Shown here: positions 6,876 through 14,900 of the stretch, piece by piece | Position numbering within the stretch: the first letter of the stretch is position 1 | Layout: each line of letters opens with the position of its first letter | NCBI GenBank assembly: GCA_902772565.1 | Contig: CACYBJ010000142.1 | Coordinates: 1-17,843, forward strand | DNA: 17,843 nucleotides | Direction of reading: 5' to 3' | DNA from: an uncultured Lachnospiraceae bacterium | GTDB lineage: Bacteria > Bacillota > Clostridia > Lachnospirales > Lachnospiraceae | Notes under the pieces: generated by a model | The model's database searches: none | What the model saw: the letters and a program-made list of their open reading frames with translations, nothing else | Told to the model about the DNA's origin: nothing | Program-made: the position numbers and the translations under genes

Positions 6876-8939
6876 ATGGAAACAATAAAAAAGAATCGAA
6901 TACTCAGAACAATTCTGTTCCTGATGTTTTGGTTTGTCTTTATGGTTACCGGCATAATCACTCTGTTTATGTACCATTCCGGCATAATGAAAAACGGCCG
7001 GGATTATGTGTGGGTAAGTTATCTTCGGTCCGAAACCTACGAAGATGTCAAACTGCTGGTGGAATCCCTTCCCAAGGATCTGGAGAACCTGGACAGATAC
7101 GTGGAGCAGGAGTTTTATTACAACCAAAAAGGTTTGTTTAAAGGTACCAATCTTCAGTATGTGATCAGTTCGGAAGACGGTCTGTTCTCGGATTTTGCAT
7201 CTGACGGGTTTAATTCTTCGGACAGAGTATGTTTCGCCAATACATCAAGATTTGAGATTCCATATTTTTCAAAGGATACGGTAGAGTATACCTTTTCCGA
7301 AGATGAATTTGACATAAACCACCTTGACGGTATTATCGGTGACGGTAACGAAAACCGCTTTATGATTGATAAAACCGACGGTGAGTATCATGTTACCCTT
7401 TTGAAAGACACGGAAAGAACCACCGGTATCTATGTCCGATATTACATTCCCGAGGACATGGTAATTACGGACAGATACAGCCTGGTTTTTGATATTATCA
7501 GCGTTATTTATGTGCTCAGAAACATAATAATTGCCTTAACGATAATTTCCCTTGTTGCCTGTATCATTCTTCTGATATCTCTTGTAGTTGAGCTTACTCA
7601 GAGTGAGAATAATACTGTCAGATTCGCGGACAGAGTTCCCTTTGATATTTACCTGTTATTTACTGTAGCCGGTATTGTTCTTTGTATTAAAGGGCTGTAT
7701 TTTATTTACGGACTGCTTCCCGAGTTAACCAGATTCAGCGCTTTTGTTATTTATGTGCTGCTTGCAATACTTCTTTGCAATCTTACGGGAGGCTTATTCC
7801 TTGAGTTTTTCCTGACCATGTCCCTGCGCATTAAAAACGGTACATGGTTTACCGAAAGCGTATTTTACAAGGTTTCAAAGCGTATACATTCAAACTTCAG
7901 GACTTTATTTACAGCTATTGTTTCCAAACACAGCTATAACAGGATTCTGTATGTGTTTTTGATGTTTGATGCGTTACTCATATTATTGTTCTTAGTATTG
8001 TCTGTTTTGGCAGCAAGCCTTTCCCTGGCAGTTGCGGGAATAATAACCATTCTGGCATTTCTTATATTCCAGTTTATAGTTATCTATAATATTTCCAGAT
8101 TTGAAAAGTCCTGTGAGATGATAGCTTCGGGAAGCTTCGATCCGGAGAGGGAAAAGAAAAACAGTGTGGTTCCTACTTTTAATCATCTTAAAGAAGCAAT
8201 CGACCATATCTACGAAGGTATGGATATTGCGGTTAAGGACAGAATTAAGAGTGAGCATTTTAAGACAGAACTTATTACCAATGTATCTCATGATATAAAA
8301 ACACCCCTTACATCCATTATTTCCTATTCGGATCTTCTTCAGAAAAAGAGTCTTTCCGAGGAGGAGAAAAAAGAGTATCTGGGCATTATCAATACACAGT
8401 CCGTTAAGTTAAAAAAGTTAATTGCCGATCTTGTTGAAACAAGCAAAGCCCAGACCGGTACCCTGGAACTTAATAATACACCGATTGACTTTAAGATGCT
8501 TGTGGAACAGTCCCTGGCTGAGTACGAGGACCGTTTCGCGGAAAAGAACTTAAAGACTGTATTTAACAGCGGAAACGGCGGTAATATGGTTATGGCAGAC
8601 GGTCAGTATCTTTTCAGAGTTATTGATAATCTGCTCAGCAATATTTACAAGTATTCCATGGAAAATACCAGGGTCTACATTGATGTTATCAGTTGCTATG
8701 ACACCGTTGAAGTGGTTTTCCGTAATGTTTCAAAGTATGAAATAGAAGCCTCTGCCGATGAGCTTACAGAACGATTTGTTCGAGGTGACAGTTCAAGACA
8801 CATGGAAGGAAGCGGTTTGGGACTTTCCATCGCCCGTAACTTAATTGAGGCCATGGGCGGAAAACTCTATTTGGATCTGGATGCCGATCTGTTTAAGTCC
8901 ACCATCATACTTGACCGAATAAAAGACGAGAAAGTTTAA
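6876..8939 (+). CDS. Multi-pass membrane sensor histidine kinase
   Basis: This is the sensor partner of the preceding regulator. The 687-residue product has a first membrane helix (about 12-33), an extracytoplasmic sensor region of about 170 residues (34-203) and then a block of about five hydrophobic segments (roughly 205-240, 256-282, 287-315, 357-380 and 383-405). The kinase core follows. The HisKA segment around ELITNVSHDIKTPL places the phospho-acceptor at His472. The ATPase domain has an N box NLLSN (586-590) and a G2 box EGSGLGLS (644-651). A standard DxGxG G1 box is not seen; the equivalent stretch reads VVFRNVSKYEI, a variant I associate with some Firmicutes kinases. Catalytic His and Asn are intact, so it should be active. 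The signal is unknown. An AGAGGA site lies 5 bases before the ATG. The next gene starts 2 bases past its stop. Confidence 0.95.
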   Translation: METIKKNRILRTILFLMFWFVFMVTGIITLFMYHSGIMKNGRDYVWVSYLRSETYEDVKLLVESLPKDLENLDRYVEQEFYYNQKGLFKGTNLQYVISSEDGLFSDFASDGFNSSDRVCFANTSRFEIPYFSKDTVEYTFSEDEFDINHLDGIIGDGNENRFMIDKTDGEYHVTLLKDTERTTGIYVRYYIPEDMVITDRYSLVFDIISVIYVLRNIIIALTIISLVACIILLISLVVELTQSENNTVRFADRVPFDIYLLFTVAGIVLCIKGLYFIYGLLPELTRFSAFVIYVLLAILLCNLTGGLFLEFFLTMSLRIKNGTWFTESVFYKVSKRIHSNFRTLFTAIVSKHSYNRILYVFLMFDALLILLFLVLSVLAASLSLAVAGIITILAFLIFQFIVIYNISRFEKSCEMIASGSFDPEREKKNSVVPTFNHLKEAIDHIYEGMDIAVKDRIKSEHFKTELITNVSHDIKTPLTSIISYSDLLQKKSLSEEEKKEYLGIINTQSVKLKKLIADLVETSKAQTGTLELNNTPIDFKMLVEQSLAEYEDRFAEKNLKTVFNSGNGGNMVMADGQYLFRVIDNLLSNIYKYSMENTRVYIDVISCYDTVEVVFRNVSKYEIEASADELTERFVRGDSSRHMEGSGLGLSIARNLIEAMGGKLYLDLDADLFKSTIILDRIKDEKV

Positions 8940-8941
8940 AA

Positions 8942-9268
8942 ATGATTATTAAAAAAGGCGAAAAAATAGACAGTAATGTGCGAAGCACCCATGAATCAAA
9001 GGCTGCAGGGAATCTGTCCCTTGCGGTTGCGATTCTTACTGCCGTGATTTTCCTTTTACTTGTTTTACAGTCCGCAGCGGATAACGCCGATTCCGAAAAG
9101 ATATCGGCCTATTATGCCATGAATCTGACACTGTCTGTTTGCGGAATGATCGTATCTGCCATCAGTGCCGAAAAGTATGCCGGATGTTACAGAAGGGCCA
9201 CCACGGCTCTTGTAATCAATACTTTAATGTTTATCATTATGGTTTCCGTATTCTTTATCGGCCTTTAA
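8942..9268 (+). CDS. Small three-helix membrane protein, function unknown
   Basis: The 108-residue product has a short polar N-terminus (1-22) and three hydrophobic segments (about 23-45, 58-77 and 87-107). They are separated by an acidic loop (ADNADSEKIS) and a basic, Tyr-containing loop (EKYAGCYRRA). The layout resembles small Lachnospiraceae membrane proteins of the DUF6142 type, but I recall that family only loosely and would not name it. The start lies 2 bases after the kinase stop with no strong ribosome binding site, so it is probably translationally coupled to the kinase. Close coupling to a sensor kinase suggests an accessory role such as modulating the kinase in the membrane, which is inference only. 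Confidence 0.8.
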   Translation: MIIKKGEKIDSNVRSTHESKAAGNLSLAVAILTAVIFLLLVLQSAADNADSEKISAYYAMNLTLSVCGMIVSAISAEKYAGCYRRATTALVINTLMFIIMVSVFFIGL

Positions 9269-9282
9269 TTTGAGAGTGTGTT

Positions 9283-11286
9283 ATGGATGAAATTTTAAAA
9301 GAAAGATACCTGCTTGCCTGTGAAAGAGTAGGTGAGCTTAACGGAGACGAGAATAGTTTCTTTGCGGCCCTTGCCGGCAGATGCTCCTTCCTCGTAAAGT
9401 GTAACGACCTGGCTGTGTCGGGAAAACTTTCCGAACTCGGCCTGCAGGAACTGGCAAATCTTAACAAAGAAGCCTATACCGAACTGGCCCGTGACTATGA
9501 AACGTCTTTTGCCAATCCGGCATATGCCGAAAAGACTGTCGGTAAAAAAGTCGGCAAGCTTTTATCGGCTCTGTATTCCTACGCCTTCCGTTATATTCCC
9601 GCCGCATTTTCCGGGGATACCGAAGTGCTTACAATCTACATGGAACTGGTACTTGAGATATACAGCCAGTATGTTCAGGACGGCTTTAATTCGGCTGCAA
9701 TCGGTAATGCGATTTATTATTATCATCATGATTACTGTCATGAATTAATGCTTAGAAAGCAAAAACTTGCAAGAGACCCGAATTGCAATATCCCTCTGAA
9801 ATTAATAAACGAGAACGATATATCAAAACCTGATTATCTTTACAAAACCGGACTTTATGTTTCCGATAACGAAACAGGTACACATGAATTCATTAATTCA
9901 TTATCCGATGAGGAAATAAACAGCATAGCCCTTACGTTTGCCGGCGGCTATGAAAGAGGCTTTTATGCCGCAGGTATTGATTATTCTGAAAGAAAAATAG
10001 TTGAACTAAGGTACCCTTTGGGCTATGAGCGGATCATCAAAAGAGCTATAGAGATATTTGAAGAACAGGGCAAAAGCTTTGTAATGTACTTTGATCCTGC
10101 ATCAGGTGCCGGAGTTGTTTCAACTTCTCCCAACAGGCAGTTTGATTACGATCACAGAAATGACAACGTGCTTTATCTGGACGGTCGTTACAAAGAGGTA
10201 TATCTTTCAGCTTTGACGGAAGCCTACAAGTCTCTGGCGTCCGAGCTTACAGTATATGCGGGTCCGGCCTGCCTTGAGAGTTTCGGCGAGGCAGATTTCG
10301 ATCCGGTAAATAAACCTGAATGCTTAAGCCCCGATTCGGAACAGACAGCGCTTCTCGTTTCAATGAAAAACGAAGGTGCAAGAATACTTCGGCAGTACCT
10401 GGATATGACCAAGAGAAGCTTTACCATTATGGCACTTCCCTGCTCTGAAATCGGAACTGATTTCAAGGAGATTTTTTCCGAAATCATAAAGGTGAACACT
10501 CTTGATAATGACCTGTATAAAAAGATTCAGCAGAATATCATTGATCTGCTGGATGCCGGTAGTTTCGTTCATGTAAAGGGAAAAGGGAATAACAAAACCG
10601 ATATTAAAGTGGTTCTTCATAAGCTGGGCAACCCTGAAAAAGAAACCAATTTCGAAAACTGTACGGCAGATGTTAACATCCCGGTGGGTGAAGTGTTTAC
10701 TTCTCCGGTTCTTACAGGTACAAGCGGAATTTTAAATGTTTCCAACGCCTACCTTGAAGGTACGGAGTTTAAGAATCTTACTCTTCATTTTAAGGACGGA
10801 ATGGTCGAAGATTACAGCTGCGATAATTTCGAAACCGAAGAGGAAAACCGTCGCTACATTTTTGAAAACATCCTGTTCAGACATGAAACTCTTCCCATCG
10901 GGGAATTTGCCATAGGAACCAATACTACGGCATATGCCGTTGCGGGCAAGTTCGGCATTTGGAAAAAACTTCCCATACTGATAGCGGAAAAGACCGGTCC
11001 GCATTTTGCGGTGGGAGATACCTGCTATTCGGACATGGAAGAAGTAAGGGTATTTAATCCCGACGGTAAGGAAATAGTCGCCAAATCCAATGAAATCAGT
11101 GATTTAAGGGATACAGACAGAAATAAAGCCTATTTCCATTGTCATACGGACATAACCATCCCCTATGATGAACTGGATTTCATACGTGTTTACAATGAAA
11201 AGGGCGAGGCGGTAAGCATAATTGAAAACGGCCTCTTTGCCGTGCCCGGAACAGAAGAGTTAAACGCAAAAATCCTTTGCTCTTAA
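9283..11286 (+). CDS. Aminopeptidase-like metallopeptidase, family M29, with N-terminal extension
   Basis: The C-terminal part (about 380-667) matches M29 (AmpS/AmpT) two-metal aminopeptidases. NIPVGEVFTSPV holds Glu470, LPIGEFAIGTN holds Glu541, GPHFAVG holds His574, and CHTD holds His621 and Asp623. These fit the five metal ligands known from Thermus AmpT (Glu250, Glu316, His345, His376, Asp378). The active-site Tyr that normally follows the third ligand by seven residues appears one residue later (Tyr582). Residues about 215-370 (GGYERGFYAAGID, RYPLGYERII) look like the M29 N-terminal domain. Residues 1-210 are an extra, mostly helical region, making 667 residues against about 410 for AmpS. 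There is no signal peptide, so it is probably cytoplasmic. It starts 14 bases after the small membrane protein and is probably cotranscribed. The activity call rests on motifs; the substrate is unknown. Confidence 0.82.
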   Translation: MDEILKERYLLACERVGELNGDENSFFAALAGRCSFLVKCNDLAVSGKLSELGLQELANLNKEAYTELARDYETSFANPAYAEKTVGKKVGKLLSALYSYAFRYIPAAFSGDTEVLTIYMELVLEIYSQYVQDGFNSAAIGNAIYYYHHDYCHELMLRKQKLARDPNCNIPLKLINENDISKPDYLYKTGLYVSDNETGTHEFINSLSDEEINSIALTFAGGYERGFYAAGIDYSERKIVELRYPLGYERIIKRAIEIFEEQGKSFVMYFDPASGAGVVSTSPNRQFDYDHRNDNVLYLDGRYKEVYLSALTEAYKSLASELTVYAGPACLESFGEADFDPVNKPECLSPDSEQTALLVSMKNEGARILRQYLDMTKRSFTIMALPCSEIGTDFKEIFSEIIKVNTLDNDLYKKIQQNIIDLLDAGSFVHVKGKGNNKTDIKVVLHKLGNPEKETNFENCTADVNIPVGEVFTSPVLTGTSGILNVSNAYLEGTEFKNLTLHFKDGMVEDYSCDNFETEEENRRYIFENILFRHETLPIGEFAIGTNTTAYAVAGKFGIWKKLPILIAEKTGPHFAVGDTCYSDMEEVRVFNPDGKEIVAKSNEISDLRDTDRNKAYFHCHTDITIPYDELDFIRVYNEKGEAVSIIENGLFAVPGTEELNAKILCS

Positions 11287-11305
11287 GGGCCTGATATGGT
11301 AAAAT
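11277..11305 (+). promoter_or_regulatory. Promoter of the purE-purM-purN-purD unit
   Basis: TTGCTC (11277-11282), a 17-base spacer ending in TGG and TAAAAT (11300-11305) form a good extended -10 promoter. The -35 lies in the last codons of the M29 gene. The start point would be near 11312, about 30 bases before purE. No terminator separates the upstream operon, so some read-through is possible. No purine or PRPP riboswitch fits in the short leader. Confidence 0.65.
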
Positions 11306-11341
11306 ATTTTGTTGTAGGTTTATAAACGGAGGTATATATAA

Positions 11342-11863
11342 ATGGCTACAGTTGGTATTGTAATGGGAAGCGATTCAGATCTTCCCGTAATGAAAAAAGC
11401 ATGTGAAATTCTTGACAAATTCGGTATCTCTTACGAGGTAACGATTATATCGGCACACAGAATGCCCGATGTATTCTTTGACTATGCAAAAACAGCCGAA
11501 GAAAAGGGTATGAAGGTTATTATTGCCGGTGCAGGCGGAGCTGCGCATCTGCCGGGCATGACAGCCGCAATCTTTAACCTTCCGGTTATCGGTGTTCCGA
11601 TTCATACAAGCACCTTAAGCGGTGTTGATTCTCTTTACTCAATCGTTCAGATGCCATCCGGCATCCCTGTTGCTACGGTAGCCATTAACGGTGCTGCCAA
11701 TGCGGGTATCCTTGCAGCCAAGATTCTTGCCGTATCGGACAAGGAACTTGAGCAGAAGCTGATTGATTACAAGAACGATCTTAAAGAATCGGTTATGGTA
11801 AAGAAGAACAAAATTGAAAATGTAGGATACAGCGAGTATCTTCGCGAGAAAGAAAGCAAATAA
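11342..11863 (+). CDS. purE: N5-carboxyaminoimidazole ribonucleotide mutase
   Basis: PurE moves the carboxyl group of N5-CAIR to C4 to make CAIR in IMP synthesis. The 173-residue product has the class I layout: the nucleotide loop MGSDSDLPVM (8-17), SAHRMPD (37-43) with the conserved His39, and GAGGAAHLPGM, the glycine-rich active-site loop. A strong GGAGGT site lies 8 bases before the ATG. Class I PurE normally needs PurK, and no purK is seen in this window. The gene opens a run of four purine genes and is followed 13 bases later by purM. Confidence 0.97.
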   Translation: MATVGIVMGSDSDLPVMKKACEILDKFGISYEVTIISAHRMPDVFFDYAKTAEEKGMKVIIAGAGGAAHLPGMTAAIFNLPVIGVPIHTSTLSGVDSLYSIVQMPSGIPVATVAINGAANAGILAAKILAVSDKELEQKLIDYKNDLKESVMVKKNKIENVGYSEYLREKESK

Positions 11864-11876
11864 GAGAGGAATAATT

Positions 11877-12902
11877 ATGGATTACAAAAAAGCCGGAGTT
11901 GACATTGAAGCAGGTTACAAGTCGGTTGAACTCATGAAAGCAGCCGTAAACTCCACAAAGAGACCTGAGGTACTTGGCGGAATCGGCGGATTTGCCGGTG
12001 CATTCGATCTTTCAGCTATCAAAAACATGAAGGATCCGGTACTTCTTTCAGGTACTGACGGTTGCGGAACAAAGGTTAAGCTTGCTTTCCTTATGGACAA
12101 GCATGACACCATCGGTATCGATGCTGTTGCAATGTGCGTAAACGATATCGCCTGCTCAGGCGGCGAGCCTTTATTCTTCCTTGACTATATTGCCTGCGGC
12201 AAGAACTATCCCGAAAAGATAGCTGCCATTGTAGGCGGTGTTGCAGAGGGCTGCAGACAGTCAGGTGCCGCACTTGTGGGCGGTGAGACTGCTGAACATC
12301 CGGGACTCATGCCGGAAGACGAGTACGACCTTGCAGGATTTGCTGTCGGTGTTGTTGAGAGAAGCGAGATCATTGACGGAAGCGAGATCAAAGCCGGAGA
12401 CACTCTTATCGGTATTGCATCAAGCGGCGTTCACTCCAACGGTTATTCTCTTGTAAGAAGCGTATTTGACATGACTAAGGAGTCACTTGATACTTACTAT
12501 GACGAACTTGGCTCCACACTTGGCGAAGCTCTTATTACTCCTACTGTAATCTATGTAAAGGCATTAAAGGAAATCAAGAATGCCGGCATCAGAATTCACG
12601 GATGCAGCCATATTACAGGCGGCGGTTTCTATGAAAACGTTCCGAGAATGCTTCCTGAAGGCAAGCATGCCGTAATCCGTAAGGACAGCTACAAAGTTCC
12701 TGCCATCTTTAATCTTATGCAGAAGAAGGGCAACATCGAAGAGAAGATGATGTATAACACCTTCAACATGGGTCTCGGCATGGTTATTGCCGTTGATTCT
12801 TCCGAGGCAGATGCGGTAATTGCCGCAGTTAAAAAGGCCGGTCTTGAAAGCTATAAAGTAGGCGAAATCACTGACGGTGAGAAGGGAATCACATTATGCT
12901 AA
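11877..12902 (+). CDS. purM: Phosphoribosylformylglycinamidine cyclo-ligase (AIR synthetase)
   Basis: PurM closes the imidazole ring, converting FGAM and ATP to AIR, which is step 5 of IMP synthesis. The 341-residue product has the family length and opens with the typical YKKAGVDIEAG. Conserved blocks include GIGGFAGAFDL, the ATP-site segment GTDGCGTKVKLAF, HDTIGIDAVAMCVNDI, GGETAEHPGLMP and the C-terminal THITGGG-like block SHITGGGFYENVPRML. An AGAGAGGA site stands 5 bases upstream of the start. Its last codons overlap purN by 7 bases. Confidence 0.98.
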   Translation: MDYKKAGVDIEAGYKSVELMKAAVNSTKRPEVLGGIGGFAGAFDLSAIKNMKDPVLLSGTDGCGTKVKLAFLMDKHDTIGIDAVAMCVNDIACSGGEPLFFLDYIACGKNYPEKIAAIVGGVAEGCRQSGAALVGGETAEHPGLMPEDEYDLAGFAVGVVERSEIIDGSEIKAGDTLIGIASSGVHSNGYSLVRSVFDMTKESLDTYYDELGSTLGEALITPTVIYVKALKEIKNAGIRIHGCSHITGGGFYENVPRMLPEGKHAVIRKDSYKVPAIFNLMQKKGNIEEKMMYNTFNMGLGMVIAVDSSEADAVIAAVKKAGLESYKVGEITDGEKGITLC

Positions 12903-13525
12903 AAGTTGTTGTTCTTGTCAGCGGTGGCGGAACCAATTTCCAGGCCATTATTGATTCCATTAAGGATAAAAAGATTACTGACACAGAAATTGTGGGCGTA
13001 ATTGCAAGTAATCCCCGAGCCTATGCCCTTGAAAGAGCCAAGAATAACAATATTCCTTCCAAGGTTGTTTATTCCAAGGATTATGCAAGCAGGGAAGAAA
13101 AGAACAAGGCTTTAATTGATGCGGTCAATTCTTTTGGTCCCGACCTTGTGGTTCTGGCAGGATTTCTTACCATCCTTCCCGAAGAACTCATCGACCTTTA
13201 CCCCAACAGAATAGTTAATATTCATCCGTCACTCATCCCTTCATTTTGCGGAGACGGTTTTTACGGGCTTAAGGTTCATGAACGGGCTCTTGAGCGCGGC
13301 GTTAAAGTGACCGGAGCCACTGTGCATTTTGTTGATAAGGGAACCGATACAGGTCCGATACTTCTTCAGAAAGCAGTTTACATCCTTCCGGATGACACTC
13401 CGGAGGTGCTTCAGAAAAGGGTAATGCAGGACGCAGAATGGGTTATCCTTCCGGCAGTTATCAATGCTATTGCTCATGACAAAGTAAAGCAGAATGCCAA
13501 CGGTAGTTTTTATATTGAAGATTAG
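12896..13525 (+). CDS. purN: Phosphoribosylglycinamide formyltransferase (GART, folate-dependent)
   Basis: PurN formylates GAR with 10-formyl-tetrahydrofolate, step 3 of IMP synthesis. The 209-residue product is of normal length. It has the phosphate-binding loop SGGGTNFQAI (9-18) and the catalytic block NIHPSLIPSF with Asn108 and His110. Asp151 in GTDTGPILLQ corresponds to E. coli Asp144, so the catalytic triad is complete. The ATG lies inside the end of purM, giving a 7-base overlap and coupled translation. AAGGGA (12882-12887) serves as ribosome binding site at 8 bases. Confidence 0.97.
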   Translation: MLKVVVLVSGGGTNFQAIIDSIKDKKITDTEIVGVIASNPRAYALERAKNNNIPSKVVYSKDYASREEKNKALIDAVNSFGPDLVVLAGFLTILPEELIDLYPNRIVNIHPSLIPSFCGDGFYGLKVHERALERGVKVTGATVHFVDKGTDTGPILLQKAVYILPDDTPEVLQKRVMQDAEWVILPAVINAIAHDKVKQNANGSFYIED

Positions 13526-13551
13526 TTAATTTGGTAATAAAGGAGATTTAT

Positions 13552-14829
13552 ATGAAAGTTCTGGTTGTCGGTGGCGGCGGAAGAGAGCATGCCATCTGCT
13601 ATAAAATAGCACAGAGTACTCAGGTGGACAAAATCTACTGTGCGCCGGGAAATGCCGGTATTGCTTCCGTAGCGGAATGCGTATCCATCGGTGTTATGGA
13701 ATTTGACAAACTGGTGGCATTTGCCAAGGAAAAGGCAGTGGATCTTGTTGTGGTTGCTCCGGACGATCCTCTTGTTGCCGGACTTGTAGACAGATTCGAA
13801 TCGGAAGGTATCAGAACCTTCGGTCCCCGTGCCAATGCTGCTATCATTGAAGGTTCCAAGGCTTTTTCCAAGGACCTTATGAAAAAATACAATATCCCAT
13901 CCGCATCCTACGAAACTTTTGATAATCCGGATGCGGCCATCGAGTATTTAAAGACTAAGAAGATGCCTATAGTTCTTAAGGCAGACGGTCTTGCACTTGG
14001 AAAGGGTGTTCTTATCTGCAACACTCTTGAAGAAGCAATCGAAGGTGTCGGAACTATTATGACCGATAAGAAATTCGGTTCTGCCGGAAACAGAATGGTT
14101 GTTGAAGATTTCATGACAGGTCGTGAAGTATCAGTTCTTCTTTTCTGTGACGGAGAAAACATTAAGGCTATGTCCAGTGCTCAGGATCATAAGAGAGCCA
14201 AGGACGGAGATCAGGGACTTAACACAGGCGGTATGGGTAACTTCTCCCCAAGTCCTTTCTATACCGATGAAGTAAGAGAGTTCTGTGAAGAGAAGATTTA
14301 CAAGCCTACAATGGCTGCCATGCGTGCCGAGGGAAGACCTTTTAAGGGCGTTCTTTTTGTAGGTCTCATGCTTACTCCCGACGGTCCAAAGGTTCTTGAG
14401 TATAATGCCCGTTTCGGCGATCCCGAAGCTCAGGTTGTGCTTCCGAGACTTAAAAATGATATTATTGATGTATTTAACGCCTGCATTGACGGTACACTTG
14501 ACAAGATCAATCTTGAATTCTCCGATGATGCATGTGTAACAGTAATTCTTGCATCCGACGGTTATCCTTTAAGCTATGAAAAGGGCTTTAAGATTACCGG
14601 CCTTGAAAACTTTGAAGGCAAGGATGATTACTTTGTTTTCCATGCCGGAACAAAGTTTGACAATGAAGGCAATGTTGTAACAAACGGCGGAAGAGTTCTG
14701 GCTGTTACAGCCACCGGTCCGGATCTTGTTACTGCAAGAAGCAAGGCATATGCCGCAGTTGACTGGGTTGATTTCGGTAATAAGTATTATCGTCATGACA
14801 TCGGTAAAGCAATCGACGAGGCAAAATAG
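13552..14829 (+). CDS. purD: Phosphoribosylamine--glycine ligase (GAR synthetase)
   Basis: PurD joins phosphoribosylamine and glycine with ATP, step 2 of IMP synthesis. The product is 425 residues, normal for the family. MKVLVVGGGGREHA opens the N-terminal domain. An ATP-grasp core follows, with KADGLALGKGV, the signature HKRAKDGDQGLNTGGMG and the metal-binding ARFGDPEAQ. The ATG at 13552 is chosen because AAGGAG (13540-13545) stands 6 bases before it and the protein then begins with the conserved strand. The frame also opens from a TTG at 13531, but that precedes the ribosome binding site. The gap after purN is 26 bases. In many bacteria purH sits between purN and purD, and it is not there. 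A terminator follows. Confidence 0.98.
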   Translation: MKVLVVGGGGREHAICYKIAQSTQVDKIYCAPGNAGIASVAECVSIGVMEFDKLVAFAKEKAVDLVVVAPDDPLVAGLVDRFESEGIRTFGPRANAAIIEGSKAFSKDLMKKYNIPSASYETFDNPDAAIEYLKTKKMPIVLKADGLALGKGVLICNTLEEAIEGVGTIMTDKKFGSAGNRMVVEDFMTGREVSVLLFCDGENIKAMSSAQDHKRAKDGDQGLNTGGMGNFSPSPFYTDEVREFCEEKIYKPTMAAMRAEGRPFKGVLFVGLMLTPDGPKVLEYNARFGDPEAQVVLPRLKNDIIDVFNACIDGTLDKINLEFSDDACVTVILASDGYPLSYEKGFKITGLENFEGKDDYFVFHAGTKFDNEGNVVTNGGRVLAVTATGPDLVTARSKAYAAVDWVDFGNKYYRHDIGKAIDEAK

Positions 14830-14838
14830 TAAATATAC

Positions 14839-14865
14839 AGTGCCGTCTAACGACGGCACTTTTTT
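14839..14865 (+). terminator. Intrinsic terminator after purD
   Basis: A 9-bp perfect stem (14839-14847 with 14852-14860), a TAAC tetraloop and a T-run reaching 14865 form a compact, strong terminator 9 bases after the purD stop. It closes the purine unit. Confidence 0.95.
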
Positions 14866-14871
14866 GAAAAA

Positions 14872-14886
14872 GCCCGTAATCCGGGC
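14872..14886 (+). other. Short GC hairpin just before the clpC ribosome binding site
   Basis: GCCCG (14872-14876) pairs with CGGGC (14882-14886) around a 5-base loop. No T-run follows, so it is not a second terminator. It ends just before the AAAGG of the clpC ribosome binding site. It may be chance or a small leader structure. No promoter for clpC could be assigned in the short gap. Confidence 0.35.
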
Positions 14887-14900
14887 GGAAAAGGTAGTTA

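Noticed and set aside
11306..11341. Purine or PRPP riboswitch before purE
   Set aside because: The leader is only about 30 bases and has no terminator or aptamer-like folding.
13531..13551. TTG start extending PurD by 7 codons
   Set aside because: The ribosome binding site AAGGAG lies inside the extension and fits the ATG at 13552, which gives the conserved N-terminus.
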